Assembly: GCA_964604565.1 (NCBI GenBank)
Contig: CAZRZN010000066.1
Location: 1-17,277, forward strand
Length of the DNA stretch: 17,277 nt
Source: CAZRZN01 sp964604565
GTDB taxonomy: Bacteria > Pseudomonadota > Alphaproteobacteria > Rhodobacterales > Rhodobacteraceae
Direction: 5' to 3'
Below the pieces are notes generated by a model, which searched no databases, had not been told where the DNA came from, and saw only the letters and a program-made list of their open reading frames with translations. A program made the position numbers and the translations under genes. Positions 7,997 to 15,359 of the stretch are shown here, in pieces. Each line of letters begins with the position of its first letter. Position 1 is the first letter of the stretch.

Positions 7997-8749
7997 TCAG
8001 AGGGCTGTCGCCTGCGCGGCGTCGCGCCGCAGCAGATAGGTGTCCATGATCCAGCCATGCCGCGCGCGCGCCTCTGCGCGGGTGGCGACAATGCGCGGCC
8101 CTGCCTCCGCCAACGGTCCGGCGTCCAGCACTTGTTCCGGCATCCCCAGAAAGCCGCCCCACCAGATCCAGATCCCCTCCGGCGCAAGCCGCTGAAACGA
8201 ACACTCCCCGTCCAGCATGACCACGACGGTCCCGGCCCCTTCGGGCCAGCCATGATCCCGCAGCCGCCGCCCGGTGGTGACCATCACAGCCCCGTTCAAG
8301 GTATTGAAGGGGATCGCATGGGCCGCCGTCAGCGCCTGCAACGCCGTCACGCCGGGCACCACACGGATCCTTGGCTTTGGGGTCAGGCGTTCCGCGATCC
8401 TGAGCGTGCTGTCGTAAAGCCCGGGATCGCCCCAGACCAGCAGCGCGACAGGTCCCTCCGGCGCGCCCTCCAGCGCCGTTTGCCAGCGCGCTGCAATCTC
8501 ATCATGCCAACGCGCCACGCGGTCCTGATACGGCAGGCTCTCGTCCCGCACCGGCATCTCGAAGGTCACCACGCCTGCGCCTGCTCCTGCCGCGCGCAGG
8601 ATCTGCATCCGGACCTCGGCCAGATCTTCCTTGGCGGCGCCCTTGTGGGGGATCAGCACCGTGGTCGCCTCGCGCAACGCCTGCTGACCCTCAAGCGTCA
8701 CATGCGCCGGATTGCCGGTGCCGATGCCGATCAGCCAAAGCTCAGTCAA
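7997..8749 (-). CDS. cobF: CobF: precorrin-6A synthase (deacetylating)
   Basis: A 250-residue SAM-dependent methyltransferase that methylates precorrin-5 at C1 and releases the C1 acetyl group, giving precorrin-6A. CobF is specific to the aerobic cobalamin pathway. Seen: an N-terminal LWLIGIGTGNPAHVTLEG glycine motif, VALLVWGDPGLYDST, VVPGVTALQALTAAHAIPFN, and the distinctive C-terminal region IWIWWGGFLG and ARHGWIMDTYLLRRD. The start appears to be TTG at 8749: no ATG fits, and GGAG (8756-8759) lies six bases upstream. The gene overlaps the end of cobA by eight bases. It is the last gene of the minus-strand cob run in this window and converges on glmS. Confidence 0.93.
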   Translation of the reverse strand: MTELWLIGIGTGNPAHVTLEGQQALREATTVLIPHKGAAKEDLAEVRMQILRAAGAGAGVVTFEMPVRDESLPYQDRVARWHDEIAARWQTALEGAPEGPVALLVWGDPGLYDSTLRIAERLTPKPRIRVVPGVTALQALTAAHAIPFNTLNGAVMVTTGRRLRDHGWPEGAGTVVVMLDGECSFQRLAPEGIWIWWGGFLGMPEQVLDAGPLAEAGPRIVATRAEARARHGWIMDTYLLRRDAAQATAL

Positions 8750-9476
8750 AGCCGACTCCGATTTCGGCCATCGGCCCGTAAAGGATCAGCGCGGGCCTCG
8801 TTCCGATCTCCTGCGCCAGACGCGCCGCAAGGCCTGCCACCGTGTCCCGTTGCAACTGCTGGTCGGGCGTGCCGACGGCCTCTGCAAGGATCGCTGGCGT
8901 AGCGCCGGGCAGGCCATGCGCCATCAAGGTCTCAGCCAGCCGGGGGAAGGTCCGCTTACCCATGAACACAACTGTCATCGCCATCGGATCCGCCAGCGCC
9001 GTGAGGTCCAGATCCTCCGGCAGGGCGCCACTGGCATCGTGGCCGGTGACGAATTGCACGCGGCGCGCCGTCAGCCGGCGGGTCAGCGGAATCCCGCAGG
9101 CCGCCGCCGCCGCCACGGCCGATGGGACGCCGGGAATGATCTCATAGGGAATGCCGGCTGCACGCAGCGCAAGCTGTTCCTCCTCCAACCGGCCGAAAAG
9201 CCCGCTGTCGCCGGATTTCAGCCGCACGATACGCCCGCCCTCCTGGGCGTAATCCACGAGCAACTGGCTGACATGATGTTGCCGGGGCGAGGCGCGTCCC
9301 GCCCGTTTGCCCACGCCCACCAGATCCGCCCCGGCGCGCGCATGGGTCAGGATGGGCCCTGAGGACAGGTCGTCGAACAGCACTGCATCCGCGCGTTTGA
9401 GGCGGTCCACCGCCTTGAGCGTCAAAAGCTCCGGGTCGCCCGGCCCGCTGCCCACGAAACTGACGAAGCCGGTCAT
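8742..9476 (-). CDS. cobA: CobA: uroporphyrinogen-III C-methyltransferase (variant motif)
   Basis: A 244-residue SAM-dependent methyltransferase (SUMT) that methylates uroporphyrinogen III at C2 and C7 to precorrin-2, the first committed step to cobalamin. Seen: VSFVGSGPGDPELLTLKA at the N terminus, VGKRAGR (55-61), IIPGVPSAVAAAAACGIPLT (113-132) and FVTGHDASG. The usual SUMT stretch GGDPFxFGRGGEE is replaced here by SGDSGLFGRLEEE (88-100), and the usual YDxLVSPEIL by FDDLSSGPIL (34-43). No siroheme-synthase CysG fusion is present. The start overlaps the stop of cobB as ATGA (9473-9476). Context makes the cobalamin role very likely; the altered motif makes the exact kinetic behaviour uncertain. 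Confidence 0.92.
   Translation of the reverse strand: MTGFVSFVGSGPGDPELLTLKAVDRLKRADAVLFDDLSSGPILTHARAGADLVGVGKRAGRASPRQHHVSQLLVDYAQEGGRIVRLKSGDSGLFGRLEEEQLALRAAGIPYEIIPGVPSAVAAAAACGIPLTRRLTARRVQFVTGHDASGALPEDLDLTALADPMAMTVVFMGKRTFPRLAETLMAHGLPGATPAILAEAVGTPDQQLQRDTVAGLAARLAQEIGTRPALILYGPMAEIGVGFD
8756..8759 (-). promoter_or_regulatory. Ribosome binding site deciding the TTG start of cobF
   Basis: GGAG on the minus strand lies six bases before TTG at 8749, inside the last codons of cobA. It supports a TTG start and translational coupling to cobA. Confidence 0.6.
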
Positions 9477-10804
9477 GCGCGCTGTGCCTCTGCCGCGATC
9501 AAGTGAAAGAAAGTGCCCGAGACATGGCCCCGGTACGATCCGGTTTCCGGCACCGGGTTGCCATCCGCATCGGCCACAGACGCCAAGGGCGCGTCAGGCT
9601 GGTCGAGGATCGTCGAATAATGGAACTCATGCCCGCGCAGCGCGGCACCCGGGGCAAATCCGGGCAAGGCGGACTCCAGCACGGCCCGCCGATAGCCAAG
9701 ATGGAACTTGCGCTTTTCATAGGAGGTGACCAGCCCCAAAAGGCCCGCCATCTGATGCGAAACGCCCTCCTTGTCGACCAATGCGGCGCCAAGTGCCATG
9801 TATCCGCCACATTCGCCATGCACCGGACGCGTTCGGGCAAAGGCTTGCAGCCCCTCCCGGAACCGCGTGGCTGCCGCCAGCTTGCCGGCATGAAGCTCCG
9901 GGTATCCGCCCGGCAGCCAGACCAGATCGGCCGTGTCGTCGGGCGCCTCATCCGCCAGCGGAGAGAAGGGCAGGATTTCCGCGCCCGCTGTGCGCCAGCC
10001 CTCCAGCAGATGGGGATAGGTAAAGGAAAACGCCGCATCGCGGGCCAATGCGATCCGCTGCGCGGGCGGCTTCGGCAAGGTTCCCTCATCCGGTTTCAGG
10101 CCGCCTGCCGCCGCCGCGCGAATGGTTGCCAGATCCACATGGTCCCGAAGGAAATCGGCGTAGCCGGCAATGGCCGCCTCCAGATCCGGGTGCTCCACCG
10201 CCTGAATGAGGCCCAGATGCCGCTCCGGCAGGGTCAGGTCGCCACGACGCGGTAGTACGCCCAGCACCTTGAGCCCGGCATGTTCCATCCCCAGCCGGGT
10301 CAGCCTCTCGTGGCGGGGCGAGGCGACCCGGTTCAGGATCACTCCGGCAAAGGGCAGATCCGGCATGTAGCGCGCGAACCCCAGCGCCGTAGCCGCCGCC
10401 GACTGCGCCTGACCGCCCACATCGATCACCAGAATGACCGGCCAGCCCATGCGCCGCGCGGTTTCAGCCGAGGTGCCAAAGCCGCTCTGCCCGCGCGTCG
10501 CGACCCCGTCATACAGGCCCATCGACCCCTCGCCGAGGCAGATGTCCGCCCCTCGGGCCTGGCTGGCGATAGCGCCGAGCAGGCCCTCATCCATCGCCCA
10601 GCTGTCGATGTTGAAGGAGGCCCGCCCGCTGGCCGCAAGGTGAAAGGCCGGGTCGATGTAATCGGGACCGGATTTATAGGGCTGCACTTCCAAACCTTCG
10701 TCGCGCAAGGCCCGCAACAGGCCCAGCATGACGGTCGTCTTGCCAGTGCCGGAGGCCGGGGCCGACACCATGAGGCCGCAAGGAAACTGTTCAGTCATCG
10801 CCAT
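9473..10804 (-). CDS. cobB: CobB: hydrogenobyrinic acid a,c-diamide synthase (glutamine-hydrolysing)
   Basis: A 443-residue ATP- and glutamine-dependent amidase that converts hydrogenobyrinic acid to its a,c-diamide, the substrate of CobNST. Seen: a P-loop-like nucleotide site SAPASGTGKTTVMLGLLRAL (14-33), YKSGPDYIDPAFH (43-55), GEGSMGLYDG (91-100), and a C-terminal class I glutamine amidotransferase domain with VHGECGGYMALG (nucleophile C332), RGHEFHYST (390-398) and GTFFHLIA (H434). An open frame reaches 10918, but I place the start at ATG 10804, because GGAG (10812-10815) lies seven bases upstream and the residues before it look non-coding. ATG 10798 is the alternative. It overlaps cobM by 14 bases and is coupled to cobA by ATGA. 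Confidence 0.94.
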   Translation of the reverse strand: MAMTEQFPCGLMVSAPASGTGKTTVMLGLLRALRDEGLEVQPYKSGPDYIDPAFHLAASGRASFNIDSWAMDEGLLGAIASQARGADICLGEGSMGLYDGVATRGQSGFGTSAETARRMGWPVILVIDVGGQAQSAAATALGFARYMPDLPFAGVILNRVASPRHERLTRLGMEHAGLKVLGVLPRRGDLTLPERHLGLIQAVEHPDLEAAIAGYADFLRDHVDLATIRAAAAGGLKPDEGTLPKPPAQRIALARDAAFSFTYPHLLEGWRTAGAEILPFSPLADEAPDDTADLVWLPGGYPELHAGKLAAATRFREGLQAFARTRPVHGECGGYMALGAALVDKEGVSHQMAGLLGLVTSYEKRKFHLGYRRAVLESALPGFAPGAALRGHEFHYSTILDQPDAPLASVADADGNPVPETGSYRGHVSGTFFHLIAAEAQRA

Positions 10805-11585
10805 GGTGCCACTCCGCCCAGGGGCTGTCCGCCGTTTGCGGACGGTAACGCCGGTCATAATCGGCCGAATACAGCTGGCTTTCCGCGCGCAGCCCATCGC
10901 CCAGCGCCGGACCGACAAGGATCAGCGCGGTCCGGCGGATATCCTTGTCCAGCGCGGCCTGCAACCGGCCAAGGGTGCAGCGGATGATCCGCTCATCCGG
11001 CCAGCTTGCCCGGTAGACGACCGCCACGGGACAGTGGGCGCCATAGTGCGGCAACAATTCGGACTGGATCTTGTCCACTTGTCCGATCGACAGATGCAGC
11101 GCCAGCGTCGCGCCGGTGGCGGCGAAATTCGCCAGTGTCTCACCCTTTGGCATGGGGGAGGCACGGCCCTGCGTGCGCGTCAGGATCACCGATTGCGCAA
11201 GTCCGGGAACCGTCAGTTCCGCGCCAAGCGCGGCGGCGGCGGCGGCAAAGGACGGAACACCCGGCGTCACCGTATAGGGGATGCCGAGCGCGTCGAGGCG
11301 CCGCAACTGTTCGCCCATGGCGGACCAGACAGACAGATCGCCGGAATGCAGCCGGGCCACGTCCTGCCCCCGGGCCTCCGCCGCCATGATGGCGGAGAGG
11401 ATGGCGTCCAGATCCATCGGTGCGGTGTTCACGATCTCCGCGCCTTCGGGACAATGGGCCAGCACGGCTTCGGGCACCAACGACCCGGCGTAAAGGCAGA
11501 CAGGGCAGGCCGCGATCAGATCGCGCCCGCGCAGCGTCAGCAGATCCGGGGCGCCGGGTCCGGCGCCGATGAAATGCACGGTCAT
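10791..11585 (-). CDS. cobM: CobM: precorrin-4 C11-methyltransferase
   Basis: A 264-residue SAM-dependent methyltransferase that methylates precorrin-4 at C11 to give precorrin-5. Seen: MTVHFIGAGPGAPDLLTLRG, the usual CobM/CbiF opening; YAGSLVPEAVLAHCP; ARLHSGDLSVWSAMGEQ; YTVTPGVPSFAAAAAALGAEL; VILTRTQGRASPMP; and VAVVYRASWPDERIIRCTL. Length fits the family. AGGAG at 11593-11597 (minus strand) is seven bases before the ATG. The start overlaps the cobE stop as ATGA (11582-11585), and the C terminus overlaps cobB. SxxxLHLSIGQVDKI-type residues and the GASPMP segment separate CobM from the other methyltransferases of the run. Confidence 0.96.
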   Translation of the reverse strand: MTVHFIGAGPGAPDLLTLRGRDLIAACPVCLYAGSLVPEAVLAHCPEGAEIVNTAPMDLDAILSAIMAAEARGQDVARLHSGDLSVWSAMGEQLRRLDALGIPYTVTPGVPSFAAAAAALGAELTVPGLAQSVILTRTQGRASPMPKGETLANFAATGATLALHLSIGQVDKIQSELLPHYGAHCPVAVVYRASWPDERIIRCTLGRLQAALDKDIRRTALILVGPALGDGLRAESQLYSADYDRRYRPQTADSPWAEWHHGDD

Positions 11586-11971
11586 GTGCCCTCTCCTGTC
11601 GTTTCGGCCAGCGCGCAGGTCGCCATGCGGTCGGCGGACACCACGCGCTGCGCGATCAGCCGCGCGCCCTGTCCGGCCGCAGCGAGGGCGGCGGCCTCTG
11701 CGAGGCTGCCGGTCCCACGCGCGGCAAGACTGAATGTCGAATATGTCGAAGTCACAACGGATTGAAGGATCTTGCCATCCAATTCCATCACCGGAAGTTC
11801 CAGCGTCTCAGCGAGAATGCGAAAGGCGGGCGCCCGCGCCTTGTCCGCCGCCGTCGCCAGAAGCTGCACTTCGCGGCCCTGCGCCGCACGGTCCAGTGCA
11901 TCGGACAGACTGGATACCTCTGCCGCCGCGCGGAATCCGAAGCCCGCCACGATCACAGCACCACGCTCCAT
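11582..11971 (-). CDS. cobE: CobE (CbiG C-terminal-domain protein)
   Basis: A 129-residue protein matching the C-terminal domain of CbiG, which exists alone as CobE in aerobic cobalamin producers. Its precise role in the aerobic pathway is not settled; CobE binds pathway intermediates according to published structural work as I recall it. Seen: VIVAGFGFRAAAEVSSL at the start, VQLLATAADKARAPAFRILA in the middle, SVVTSTYSTFSLAARGTGSLAE, and a C-terminal VVSADRMATCALAE. The CbiG N-terminal lactone-opening domain is absent, as expected for the aerobic route. The ATG lies 19 bases inside the end of cobL, and the stop overlaps the cobM start. Confidence 0.88.
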   Translation of the reverse strand: MERGAVIVAGFGFRAAAEVSSLSDALDRAAQGREVQLLATAADKARAPAFRILAETLELPVMELDGKILQSVVTSTYSTFSLAARGTGSLAEAAALAAAGQGARLIAQRVVSADRMATCALAETTGEGT

Positions 11972-13152
11972 TGCACCACCGGATAGGCAGCCTTCCAGCC
12001 GGTGCGCGGCCCCAGCGGCGCGGCCTCCGACAGGTCGATCCGCAGCAACGCACCGCCGCGCACCGCCTGCGCCTGCAACAGGACCGCCTCGCTTTCCAGC
12101 GTTACGGCGTTGGCCACCAGCCGCGTGCCAGACGGCAGGTCCGCGAACAATTTTTGCAGCAACATCTCACTCAACCCGCCGCCGATGAACACCGCATCGG
12201 GACGGATAAGGCCGTTGAGGGCCTCCGGCGCGCGGCCTTCGACAACCTCCAGACGGTCCACGCCCAGCGCCGCCGCATTGGCCCGGATCAGGGCGATACG
12301 ATCGGCGCGCGGTTCTATCGTGATCGCCTCCGTCGTCGGATGGCTCAGCAACCATTCGATCCCGATGCTGCCCGATCCGCCCCCGATGTCCCACAGCGTC
12401 TCTCCCGCGCACGGGGCAAGCGCAGACAGAGTCAGCGCCCGCACCGGACGCTTGGTCATCACCCCGTCACTGTCGAAGAAACTGTCCCCAAGCCCCGATG
12501 CACAGGGCAGAGCGGGGCCCGCGCCGGCCACCTCTATCGCGACGCAAACAGGATGGGTGGTCCCCTCCGGCACTGCGTCGGCGCTGGTTTCGGTGACAGA
12601 CTCCCGCGGCCCGCCAAGCGCTTCCATGATCCAGAGGGCGGAGGGGCCGAATTGCAGGCTGGTCAGGTATTCGCCCAGACCGGCCACCGCCGCCCCGTCC
12701 CGCAATGTGACGATCAGCCGGACCCCGGGGGCAAGATGCGGCCGCAAGCGCGTCAGCGGGGCCGCATGCACTCCCAGGCACAGCGTCCGTTCCAACGGCC
12801 AACCAAGCCGCGCCGCCGCAAGAGAGAACACCGACACCCCCGGCAGGGCCCGCCAAGCACCGGGTGGCAAACGGCGCGCGATCACGCTGCCCGCGCCAAA
12901 CCAGAACGGATCGCCGGAGGCCAGAACCGCCACCTGCCGCCCGGCGAACTCCTCCAGCAGGTGCAGCCCATCGGCAAAGGGCACCGGCCATTGGACCCGC
13001 TCGCCCGGCAGATCCGGCAGCAGCGCCAGATGGCGCGATGGACCCATGACGATCTCTGCCGACATCAGTGCTTCGCGGCTTGCGTCGGTCAGGCCCGCTG
13101 GTCCATCTTCGCCCAGACCGATGATCGTCAACCACGGAGCGCCCTCAGTCAT
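11953..13152 (-). CDS. cobL: CobL: precorrin-6Y C5,15-methyltransferase (decarboxylating)
   Basis: A 399-residue two-domain enzyme that methylates precorrin-6B at C5 and C15 and decarboxylates the C12 acetate, giving precorrin-8X. The N-terminal CbiE-like domain (about 1-210) has LTIIGLGEDGPAGLT, VAVLASGDPFWFGAGS and ALPGVSVFSLAAARLGWPL. The C-terminal CbiT-like domain (about 225-399) has VMTKRPVRALTLSAL, the SAM-binding LWDIGGGSGSIGIEW (253-267) and FIGGGLSEM. An open frame continues 53 codons upstream, but the ATG at 13152 is preceded by AGGAGGT (13161-13167) nine bases away, so I take it as the start. That ribosome site lies inside the first codons of the opposing cobK. cobL overlaps cobE by 19 bases. 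Confidence 0.96.
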   Translation of the reverse strand: MTEGAPWLTIIGLGEDGPAGLTDASREALMSAEIVMGPSRHLALLPDLPGERVQWPVPFADGLHLLEEFAGRQVAVLASGDPFWFGAGSVIARRLPPGAWRALPGVSVFSLAAARLGWPLERTLCLGVHAAPLTRLRPHLAPGVRLIVTLRDGAAVAGLGEYLTSLQFGPSALWIMEALGGPRESVTETSADAVPEGTTHPVCVAIEVAGAGPALPCASGLGDSFFDSDGVMTKRPVRALTLSALAPCAGETLWDIGGGSGSIGIEWLLSHPTTEAITIEPRADRIALIRANAAALGVDRLEVVEGRAPEALNGLIRPDAVFIGGGLSEMLLQKLFADLPSGTRLVANAVTLESEAVLLQAQAVRGGALLRIDLSEAAPLGPRTGWKAAYPVVQWSVVL

Positions 13153-13906
13153 GACCCCGAACCTCCTGATTCTCGGCGGCACAACAGAGGCAACGGCGCT
13201 GGCGCGCACAGCTGCGGAGGCGGGCGTGCAGGGCACCGTGTCCTTTGCCGGACGCGTCGAACGTCCCCGTCGCCAGCCACTGCCGCAGCGGGTCGGCGGG
13301 TTTGGCGGCATCGAAGGTCTTGTGACCTACCTGAAGGCCGAGGGCATCACGCATCTGGTGGACGCCACCCATCCGTTTGCCGCGCAGATGAGCCGTAATG
13401 CTGTATACGCCTGCGCCGAGGCCGGTATTCCCATGCTTGCGCTGACCCGCGCCCCGTGGGCTGCCGGACCGGGCGACCGCTGGACTCATGTGCCGGATAT
13501 CGCAAGCGCGGTTGCCGCGCTGAACGGCCCGGCCCGCCGCGTGATGCTCGCCGTGGGCCGGATGCATCTGCCCGACTTCGCGCCGAACCCGCAGCATGTC
13601 TACCTGCTGCGGCTGGTCGATCCGCCGGAGACGGCCCCGCCCTTCCCGGAATACAACGTGGTCGTGGATCGCGGCCCCTTTAGCGTGGATGGCGACCGCG
13701 CGCTGATGCAGGAACACGGCATCGACCTTGTCGTGTCCAAGAACGCCGGCGGCAGCGGCGCGTCCGGCAAGCTGACGGCGGCGCGGGATCTTGGCATTCC
13801 GGTGATCATGATTGACCGTCCCGCCCTGCCCGACCGCCACGAGGTGTCCACGCCGCAAGAGGTGCTGGACTGGCTGGCTCATGCCGGGACGGACCTTGGG
13901 GTGTAG
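13151..13906 (+). CDS. cobK: CobK: precorrin-6A reductase
   Basis: A 251-residue NADPH-dependent reductase converting precorrin-6A to precorrin-6B. Seen: the N-terminal dinucleotide-binding start LLILGGTTEATALA (5-18), HLVDATHPFAAQMSRNA (68-84), MLAVGRMHLPDF (132-143), VVDRGPFSVDGDRALM and the CobK hallmark VVSKNAGGSGASGKLTAARD (194-213). The frame is open far upstream, antisense to cobL, but homology begins at ATG 13151; a weak GGAG (13136-13139) lies 11 bases before it. This is the only plus-strand gene of the cob group. Its start codon shares two bases with that of cobL, and its last 28 bases overlap the end of cobJ, so any promoter must lie inside cobL. Confidence 0.96.
   Translation: MTPNLLILGGTTEATALARTAAEAGVQGTVSFAGRVERPRRQPLPQRVGGFGGIEGLVTYLKAEGITHLVDATHPFAAQMSRNAVYACAEAGIPMLALTRAPWAAGPGDRWTHVPDIASAVAALNGPARRVMLAVGRMHLPDFAPNPQHVYLLRLVDPPETAPPFPEYNVVVDRGPFSVDGDRALMQEHGIDLVVSKNAGGSGASGKLTAARDLGIPVIMIDRPALPDRHEVSTPQEVLDWLAHAGTDLGV
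13161..13167 (-). promoter_or_regulatory. Ribosome binding site of cobL inside cobK
   Basis: AGGAGGT on the minus strand, nine bases before the cobL ATG at 13152, is the strongest Shine-Dalgarno match in the cob run. On the plus strand it forms codons 4-6 of cobK (Asn-Leu-Leu), so the same bases serve both genes. Confidence 0.75.
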
Positions 13907-14631
13907 ACCCATGGGGCCCCTTCGCGCTCGATGACCCGCGTCAGGGACGACCCCACCAGAACGACGGTCCGCATGTCCGCCATTTGCGGCGTCGCATCGG
14001 ACAGCGACACCACGCGCAACGACTCTTCTGCCGTGGTCACGGCGCGGGCAAAGATCATCACGCGCTCAGGCTCACAGACCGCGCGCAGCGTTTCCAGCGC
14101 GCGGGCGAACCCCTCGGGCCGCGCATTGGAGCGGGGATTGTAGAAGGCCATGGCGAAATCGGCCTCCGCCGCGAGGCGTAGCCGCCTGTCGATCAACGCC
14201 CATGGCTTGAGATTGTCGCTGAGGTTTATGGCGCAGAAATCATGTCCCAAAGGCGCCCCCGCCCGGGCTGCCGCAGCCAGCATCGCGGTGATGCCGGGCA
14301 ACACGCGGATGTCCAGCGCGCGGAACGCCTGCGGCCCCGCCTCGACCGCCTCGAACACCGCCGAGGCCATGGCAAAGACCCCGGGATCGCCGGACGACAC
14401 GACGACGACCCGCCTTCCCTCTGCCGCCATGTCCAAGGCATGGCGCGCGCGGTCCAGTTCCACCCGGTTGTCGCTTTCGTGCAGGGTCAGACCCGGGCGG
14501 GACGCAATGCGGCGCACATAGGGAATATAGCCGACGATATCGGTCGCCTCATGCAGGGCCGCCTGCACCTCCGGGGTGACAAGGGCCTCATCCCCGGGAC
14601 CAAGGCCTGCGATCACGACCCAGCCCGTCAT
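13879..14631 (-). CDS. cobJ: CobJ: precorrin-3B C17-methyltransferase
   Basis: A 250-residue SAM-dependent methyltransferase that methylates precorrin-3B at C17 with ring contraction, giving precorrin-4. Seen: VVIAGLGPGDEALVTPEV (5-22), ATDIVGYIPYVRRI, the CobJ/CbiH-type HESDNRVELDRARHALDMAA, VVVVSSGDPGVFAMASAVFE, VLPGITAMLAAAARAGAPLG, DFCAINLSDNLKPW and FYNPRSNARPEGF. No C-terminal Fe-S extension is present, which fits the aerobic form. The start overlaps the cobI stop as ATGA (14628-14631). The 3' end overlaps the opposing cobK by 28 bp. Read along the minus strand, the next cob gene in the same direction (cobL) begins 726 bases later. Confidence 0.96.
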   Translation of the reverse strand: MTGWVVIAGLGPGDEALVTPEVQAALHEATDIVGYIPYVRRIASRPGLTLHESDNRVELDRARHALDMAAEGRRVVVVSSGDPGVFAMASAVFEAVEAGPQAFRALDIRVLPGITAMLAAAARAGAPLGHDFCAINLSDNLKPWALIDRRLRLAAEADFAMAFYNPRSNARPEGFARALETLRAVCEPERVMIFARAVTTAEESLRVVSLSDATPQMADMRTVVLVGSSLTRVIEREGAPWVYTPRSVPA

Positions 14632-15359
14632 GGCCGCCGACCCTGACCGTGGACGATGACGATGGAGAAATAGGGCGACACCCGGCCACCGGCCACGGCC
14701 AGGGGCATCACGGTCTGGCCGCTCATGCTGGCGTATTCCACCAGCCAGGCGCGGTCCAGCTTGCCCGCCCGGTCAAGCGCGGCGCGCACACGCGGCATGT
14801 TGCGCCCGATCTTCATCACCACAAGCGCATCCGCCTCGACCATGCGTGCGGTCAACTCGTCCTCCGGCAGCGTGCCCATCAGCACGCTGAGCACATCATC
14901 GCCCCATGTGACCGGCTCCCCGGTGGCCGTCCACGCCGCCGACATGCCAGTGATCGCTGGCACCACCGCCACCGGCACGTCGTCGCGCAACCGGGTGTAA
15001 AGATGCATGAAGGACCCGTAGAAGAACGGGTCCCCCTCACACAGCACGACGACATCCTCCCCCGCTTCGGCAAGGCCGCGCAGATGCGCTGTGCAGTCGG
15101 CGTAGAATTCCGACAGGATCTCATTGTAGCGCGGATCGCTCAGCGGAATTTCCGTCGTGACGGGATATTCCATTGCAAATTCAACAGCATCGGCGTGCAG
15201 CATCCCCTCGACGATGCTGCGTGCGCGGCCGGCGCGGCCGGCCTTGCGAAAGAACGCCACGTGACGCGCGCCGCGCACCAGACGATCCGCGCGCACGCTC
15301 ATCAGATCGGGATCGCCGGGGCCGAGGCCGACGCCATGCACTGTGCCCGGCGCAGTCAT
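14628..15359 (-). CDS. cobI: CobI: precorrin-2 C20-methyltransferase
   Basis: A 243-residue SAM-dependent methyltransferase that methylates precorrin-2 at C20 to precorrin-3A. Seen: TVHGVGLGPGDPDLMSVRA near the start, ARHVAFFRKAGRAGRARSI, FAMEYPVTTEIP, the family segment VVVLCEGDPFFYGSFMHLY, VVPAITGMSAAWTATGEP, VMKIGRNMPRVRAAL and AWLVEYASMSGQTVMPL. The open frame extends 87 codons upstream within cobH, but the ATG at 15359 forms an ATGA overlap (15356-15359) with the cobH stop and precedes the conserved sequence directly, so I use it. Coupled in the same manner to cobJ. Confidence 0.96.
   Translation of the reverse strand: MTAPGTVHGVGLGPGDPDLMSVRADRLVRGARHVAFFRKAGRAGRARSIVEGMLHADAVEFAMEYPVTTEIPLSDPRYNEILSEFYADCTAHLRGLAEAGEDVVVLCEGDPFFYGSFMHLYTRLRDDVPVAVVPAITGMSAAWTATGEPVTWGDDVLSVLMGTLPEDELTARMVEADALVVMKIGRNMPRVRAALDRAGKLDRAWLVEYASMSGQTVMPLAVAGGRVSPYFSIVIVHGQGRRP

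Noticed and set aside
12002..13150. 383-codon open extension upstream of cobK in the same frame, antisense to cobL
   Set aside because: Arginine-, proline- and serine-rich translation typical of high-GC antisense frames; CobK homology begins exactly at ATG 13151 and cobL is clearly real on the other strand.
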